This document shows positions 60,672 through 64,000 of a stretch of DNA of 64,000 nucleotides, one piece after another; the stretch's first letter is position 1, and every line of letters starts with the position of its first letter. The translations under genes were made by a program, and so were the position numbers. The stretch is from NCBI GenBank assembly GCA_031291475.1, contig JARLIY010000120.1:1-64000 (forward strand), written 5' to 3'. The notes under the pieces were generated by a model, which was given only the letters and a program-made list of their open reading frames with translations, ran no database searches and was not told the DNA's origin. This DNA is from Xanthobacteraceae bacterium. Lineage in GTDB: Bacteria; Pseudomonadota; Alphaproteobacteria; Rhizobiales; Xanthobacteraceae.

Positions 60672-60712
60672 CAGTAATCAGAAGCTTTCTGATTACCGAC
60701 TACTGATTACTG
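60672..60712. repeat. AT-rich hairpin between rpoA and rplQ
   Basis: GTAATCAGAA-GCT-TTCTGATTAC forms a perfect 10-bp stem (60674-60696). CAGTAATCAG can alternatively pair with CTGATTACTG at 60703-60712. Such AT-rich DNA stands out in this GC-rich genome. It could be an mRNA processing signal or a repeat insertion between the two genes. Confidence 0.6.
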
Positions 60713-60720
60713 TTCCCTAT

Positions 60721-61752
60721 TCAGTAATGATCCTCGAAGCGCTTGGCCAGTTCCTCGATATTCTCGGGCGGCCAGCCGGGCACTTCCATGCCCAGATGCA
60801 GGCCCATCTGCACCAGCACTTCCTTGATCTCGTTGAGCGACTTGCGCCCGAAATTCGGCGTGCGCAGCATCTCGGCCTCGGTCTTCTGCACCAGGTCACC
60901 GATATAGACGATGTTGTCGTTTTTCAAGCAATTGGCCGAACGCACCGAGAGTTCGAGCTCGTCGACCTTCTTGAGGAACGCCGGGTTGAAGGCAAGGTCG
61001 GGGATGGCCTCCTGCGTGGTTTCGCGCTTGGGCTCCTCGAAGTTCACGAACACGTTGAGCTGGTCCTGGAGGATGCGCGCTGCGTAAGCGAGCGCGTCCT
61101 CGGGGCTCACCGCGCCGTTGGTCTCGATCGAAAGCGTAAGTTTGTCGTAGTCGAGGATCTGGCCTTCGCGCGTATTCTCCACCTTGTAGGAGACCTTGCG
61201 CACCGGCGAGTAGAGGCTGTCGACCGGAATGAGGCCGATCGGCGCGTCCTCGGGACGGTTGCGCTCGGCCGGCACATAGCCCTTGCCGGTATTGACCGTG
61301 AATTCCATGCGGATTTCGGCGCCCTCGTCGAGCGTGCACAGGACGAGATCGGGATTGAGCACGACGATGTCGCCCACGGTCTGGATGTCGCTTGCGGTCA
61401 CCGTGCCCGGACCCTGCTTCTTCACCACCATGCGCTTGGGCCCCTCGCCCTGCATCTTGATGGCGATGTCCTTGATGTTGAGCACGATGTCGGTCACATC
61501 CTCGCGCACGCCGGCAATCGAGGAAAACTCATGCAGCACGCCGTCGATGTGCACCGACTGCACCGCGGCGCCTTGCAGCGAGGACAAGAGAATGCGGCGC
61601 AGCGCGTTGCCCAAAGTCACGCCGAAGCCGCGTTCGAGCGGTTCGGCCACCACCGTCGCCGCGCGCCGCGCATCGGTCCCGGCGCTGACCTGCAGCTTGC
61701 CCGGCCTGATCAATTCCTGCCAATTCTTCTGGATCGTCACGTTATCACCCAT
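60721..61752 (-). CDS. rpoA: RNA polymerase alpha subunit
   Basis: A 343-residue subunit. The N-terminal dimerisation domain has [22 protein letters not shown], and the C-terminal domain includes [18 protein letters not shown] and [18 protein letters not shown] choose the start [15 protein letters not shown] by family length. An in-frame ATG at 61869, 3 bases after rpsK, would add 39 acidic/His-rich residues; neither start has a clear ribosome binding site, so the longer form cannot be excluded. Confidence 0.95.
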   Translation of the reverse strand: MGDNVTIQKNWQELIRPGKLQVSAGTDARRAATVVAEPLERGFGVTLGNALRRILLSSLQGAAVQSVHIDGVLHEFSSIAGVREDVTDIVLNIKDIAIKMQGEGPKRMVVKKQGPGTVTASDIQTVGDIVVLNPDLVLCTLDEGAEIRMEFTVNTGKGYVPAERNRPEDAPIGLIPVDSLYSPVRKVSYKVENTREGQILDYDKLTLSIETNGAVSPEDALAYAARILQDQLNVFVNFEEPKRETTQEAIPDLAFNPAFLKKVDELELSVRSANCLKNDNIVYIGDLVQKTEAEMLRTPNFGRKSLNEIKEVLVQMGLHLGMEVPGWPPENIEELAKRFEDHY

Positions 61753-61872
61753 CGCGTTGCGCGGCGCCGGCGCGTCGCGCGGCCCACTCCGCTCCGTGGG
61801 GCCAAGATCGTTGCCATGTTCGTTGTCATGTTCGAGCGGCGGCGAATGTTCAATTTCCATCTGCGACATGTC

Positions 61873-62262
61873 CTATACGCGCCGCCGCTTGCGCGGACGG
61901 CATCCATTGTGCGGGATCGGCGTTACGTCGCGGATCGACGTGATGGTGAAGCCGGCCGCCTGCAGCGAGCGCAGCGCCGATTCACGGCCCGAACCGGGGC
62001 CCGCCACCTCGACTTCGAGCGTACGCATGCCGTGCTCCTGCGCCTTCTTGGCGGCATCTTCGGCCGCGACCTGCGCCGCGTAGGGCGTCGATTTGCGCGA
62101 TCCCTTGAAACCCATCGTGCCCGCCGACGACCAGGCAATGGTATTGCCCTGCACGTCGGTGATCGTGATCATGGTGTTGTTGAAGGTGGCATTCACGTGC
62201 GCCACGCCGGAAGCGATGTTCTTGCGTTCCCGGCGCCGGACGCGCGTGGCTTCCTTACCCAT
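61873..62262 (-). CDS. rpsK: 30S ribosomal protein S11
   Basis: A 129-residue ribosomal protein of the 30S platform. [35 protein letters not shown] and the C-terminal [16 protein letters not shown] are diagnostic. It lies between rpsM and rpoA as in the standard alpha operon. Confidence 0.97.
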   Translation of the reverse strand: MGKEATRVRRRERKNIASGVAHVNATFNNTMITITDVQGNTIAWSSAGTMGFKGSRKSTPYAAQVAAEDAAKKAQEHGMRTLEVEVAGPGSGRESALRSLQAAGFTITSIRDVTPIPHNGCRPRKRRRV

Positions 62263-62324
62263 TCTGAGCCCTTTCGGATCGGAACCGGCCGCACCGGTTC
62301 GTCACATAGTTCCTGTTTGACGCG

Positions 62325-62693
62325 TTATTTCTTCTTGCCGGCAATCGGCTTGGCCTTACCCTTGCGGGTGCGTGCGTTGGTATGGGTGCGCTGGCCGCGG
62401 ACCGGCAGGTTCCGGCGGTGACGCAACCCGCGATAGCAGCCAAGATCCATCAATCGCTTGATGTTCATGGCGACTTCGCGCCGAAGATCGCCCTCGACGA
62501 TATAGTCGCGGTCGATCACTTCGCGCAGTTGCAGAACTTCCTGGTCGGTCAGTTGCGACACCCGCCGCGCCTCGGGGATCGACACCTTCTCCATTATTTC
62601 CTTGGCCTTGGCCGAGCCGATGCCATGGATATACTGCAACGCGATCACGACGCGCTTGTTGGTCGGGATATTGACGCCAGCAATACGGGCCAC
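62325..62693 (-). CDS. rpsM: 30S ribosomal protein S13
   Basis: A 122-residue ribosomal protein of the 30S head. [30 protein letters not shown] and the basic tail [18 protein letters not shown] are conserved. The rpmJ gene that often precedes rpsM in other bacteria is absent, which is normal for alphaproteobacteria. Confidence 0.97.
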   Translation of the reverse strand: MARIAGVNIPTNKRVVIALQYIHGIGSAKAKEIMEKVSIPEARRVSQLTDQEVLQLREVIDRDYIVEGDLRREVAMNIKRLMDLGCYRGLRHRRNLPVRGQRTHTNARTRKGKAKPIAGKKK

Positions 62694-62787
62694 TCAGTTG
62701 CTCCCTGTGCGGGCGAACCCGGGGTGTTCCGGTGCCGCCCGGCCACTACCTATCGATTCGAATGTCACCTGAGAAGGCCACAAACGT

Positions 62788-62822
62788 AAAAAGCCAACGC
62801 ATGCCTGCCGCTGCGGCTTGGC
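62788..62822 (-). terminator. Terminator-like hairpin between adk and rpsM
   Basis: On the minus strand GCCAA-GCCGCAGCGGC-...-TTGGC is followed by five T. It lies in the 220-base gap downstream of adk and upstream of rpsM. It could terminate or attenuate transcription arriving from secY-adk, implying a separate promoter for rpsM. The stem is interrupted and the T run is short. Confidence 0.4.
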
Positions 62823-62916
62823 ATCGCTGCTCAATCTCCGACCGGATATTGGTCACTTATTAGGGGATTCCCTCGGCTTTCGTCAACCCGGCTAGCGAGT
62901 TCGTGTACAACTTGGT

Positions 62917-63705
62917 CTAGCGGCGGCGCTTTCGCGGCCGTGCCTTGGATTTGGGCCCGGATTTGGGCTTGGCCTGAGCCTTGGCCTTGCCCGCCGGCCG
63001 CGCCCGAGTGCCGGCTCGGCCCTTGCTGCGGCTCTTCGAGCCGGCCTTGGATTTTTTTCCTATAGGGGGCTTCGGCGCCGATGCCGGCCGGGGAGAAGCC
63101 GGCGGTTCCTTGAGCGTCGTGGCCGCATCGGCCAGCGCGGCTTCGATCTGGCGAGCGACCTTCGGAATCGGCGCCATGCCGTCGACGCTGCGCAGCATGC
63201 CGTGGCGCCGATAATAGGCGATCAGCGGCGCGGTCTGCTCGCGGTAGGCGGCAAGCCGCCGGTGCAGGACGTCCGGATTATCGTCGGGGCGGAGCGCCTC
63301 GCCGCGCGCGGTCATCTCGGCGATGCGGCTTTCGATGCGCCGGATCAGCGCGGCCTCGTCGACCTTGAGCTCGATCACCGCGTCCAGCGCCAAGCCGTGC
63401 CTGCGCAACATGCGGTCGAGCGCTTCGGCTTGCGGTACCGTGCGCGGAAAGCCGTCGAGAATAAAGCCTTTGCGCGCATCCGGCTCGCCGATGCGCTGTT
63501 CGACGATGGAGACCACGACATCGTCGGGAACGAGCGCGCCGCGCGCCATGATGTCCTGCGCCTGGCGGCCGATGACGGTGCCAGCCTTGACGGCCGCGCG
63601 CAACATGTCGCCGGTGGAGAACTGGACAAGTCCGTATCTGGCGACGAGGTGCTGGGCCTGCGTTCCCTTGCCCGCCCCCGGCGGACCCAGCAGGATCAAT
63701 CTCAT
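62917..63705 (-). CDS. adk: Adenylate kinase with a basic C-terminal tail
   Basis: A 262-residue protein. The first 190 residues form the kinase: P-loop [35 protein letters not shown], and a short LID (no zinc Cys), the small-type alphaproteobacterial form. The last 70 residues are a low-complexity tail of Lys, Arg, Pro, Ala and Ser ([25 protein letters not shown]), like histone H1-type tails. Typical Adk ends at about 190-217. Its ATG overlaps the secY stop (ATGA). Confidence 0.93.
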   Translation of the reverse strand: MRLILLGPPGAGKGTQAQHLVARYGLVQFSTGDMLRAAVKAGTVIGRQAQDIMARGALVPDDVVVSIVEQRIGEPDARKGFILDGFPRTVPQAEALDRMLRRHGLALDAVIELKVDEAALIRRIESRIAEMTARGEALRPDDNPDVLHRRLAAYREQTAPLIAYYRRHGMLRSVDGMAPIPKVARQIEAALADAATTLKEPPASPRPASAPKPPIGKKSKAGSKSRSKGRAGTRARPAGKAKAQAKPKSGPKSKARPRKRRR

Positions 63706-64000
63706 CTGCGTCGTCCCCGCAACTTCGAGCGCTTGATCAGCCCTTCATATTGATGCGCCAGCAGATAGCCCTGCACCTGCGCGACCGTGTCCATGGTCAC
63801 GCTGACCACGATCAGAAGCGAGGTGCCGCCGAAATAGAACGGCACCGCCGCATACGAGATCAGCATTTCCGGGAACAGGCAGACCACTGCCAGATAAGCG
63901 GCGCCGATCACCGTGATCCGGGTCAGCACGTAATCGATGTATTCGGCGGTGCGCTCGCCGGGACGGATGCCGGGAATGAAGCCGCCGTGCTTTTTCAGAT
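63702..64000 (-). CDS. secY: Preprotein translocase subunit SecY (C-terminal part)
   Basis: The last 98 codons of secY are inside the window; the gene continues past 64000. [20 protein letters not shown] and [18 protein letters not shown] are the conserved end of the channel, with the last two membrane helices and a basic cytosolic tail (RSKLRGRRR). It forms the Sec channel with SecE and SecG. It is coupled to adk. Confidence 0.96.
   Translation of the reverse strand, partial: LKKHGGFIPGIRPGERTAEYIDYVLTRITVIGAAYLAVVCLFPEMLISYAAVPFYFGGTSLLIVVSVTMDTVAQVQGYLLAHQYEGLIKRSKLRGRRR

Noticed and set aside
1-64000. CRISPR array, insertion sequence, prophage, tRNA or rRNA genes
   Set aside because: No regularly spaced direct repeats, transposase motifs, phage structural genes, or T-loop/rRNA words were seen in the intergenic parts.

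Overview
The window is a 64 kb, GC-rich, densely coded piece of an alphaproteobacterial chromosome, most likely from the order Hyphomicrobiales (Rhizobiales), near Xanthobacteraceae or Bradyrhizobiaceae. The indicators are the complete very-long-chain fatty acid lipid A cluster (acpXL to lpxXL), a DUF2865 protein, an Omp19-like lipoprotein, a phasin, the ATP12 chaperone, short-LID adenylate kinase, and the alpha-operon order secY-adk-rpsM-rpsK-rpoA-rplQ. This placement is inferred from gene content, not from a database search. I found no rRNA, tRNA, insertion sequence, prophage or CRISPR array.

Layout. 0-2.2 kb: a 39-residue ORF, a methyltransferase, a CMD-family protein and a periplasmic copper chaperone. 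2.3-7.6 kb: six genes building and attaching the very-long-chain acyl group of lipid A. 7.6-12.7 kb: an accessory block on the minus strand with two damaged genes (an FAD oxidoreductase with an in-frame TGA and an SDR with a +1 frameshift), an epoxide-hydrolase-like protein, an orphan polyamine-binding protein and a rhodanese. 12.9-23.5 kb: kup, mmsA, an Omp19-like lipoprotein, a GST, an orphan TRAP receptor, pssA-psd, an Atm1-type exporter and a LOG-family protein. 23.5-30.3 kb: an MBOAT acyltransferase with an SGNH-like partner, cimA, two tiny membrane proteins, a GNAT and cysS. 30.6-35.3 kb: a small Cys-rich secreted protein behind a CtrA-type site, then an aromatic-type catabolic group (DUF2783, flavin monooxygenase, MBL hydrolase, MarR, MaiA). 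35.3-38.5 kb: DUF2865 protein and nadE. 38.6-40.6 kb: arsR-arsI-arsC-aqpS arsenic operon. 40.7-47.6 kb: a diguanylate cyclase, class II DAHP synthase, gor, rpiA, gph and moaA.

47.6-48.6 kb holds no convincing gene but contains a run of perfect small hairpins, and is the best candidate here for an undescribed element. It is followed by a phasin, two very small proteins and ATP12. 51.2-55.8 kb: a three-gene 2-oxoacid (probably 2-oxoglutarate) oxidoreductase operon whose first subunit looks like a GltD-type NAD(P)H/FAD/FeS adaptor. 56-64 kb: housekeeping genes on the minus strand (RluA-type synthase, rarA, Deg protease, rplQ, rpoA, rpsK, rpsM, adk, secY).

Several families of intergenic palindromic repeats are scattered through the gaps. 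Functionally the window mixes envelope building (lipid A, phosphatidylethanolamine, O-acylation), central metabolism (MmsA, CimA, DAHP synthase, RpiA, NadE), stress and metal defence (Gor, ars operon, PCuAC, Atm1) and core gene expression.
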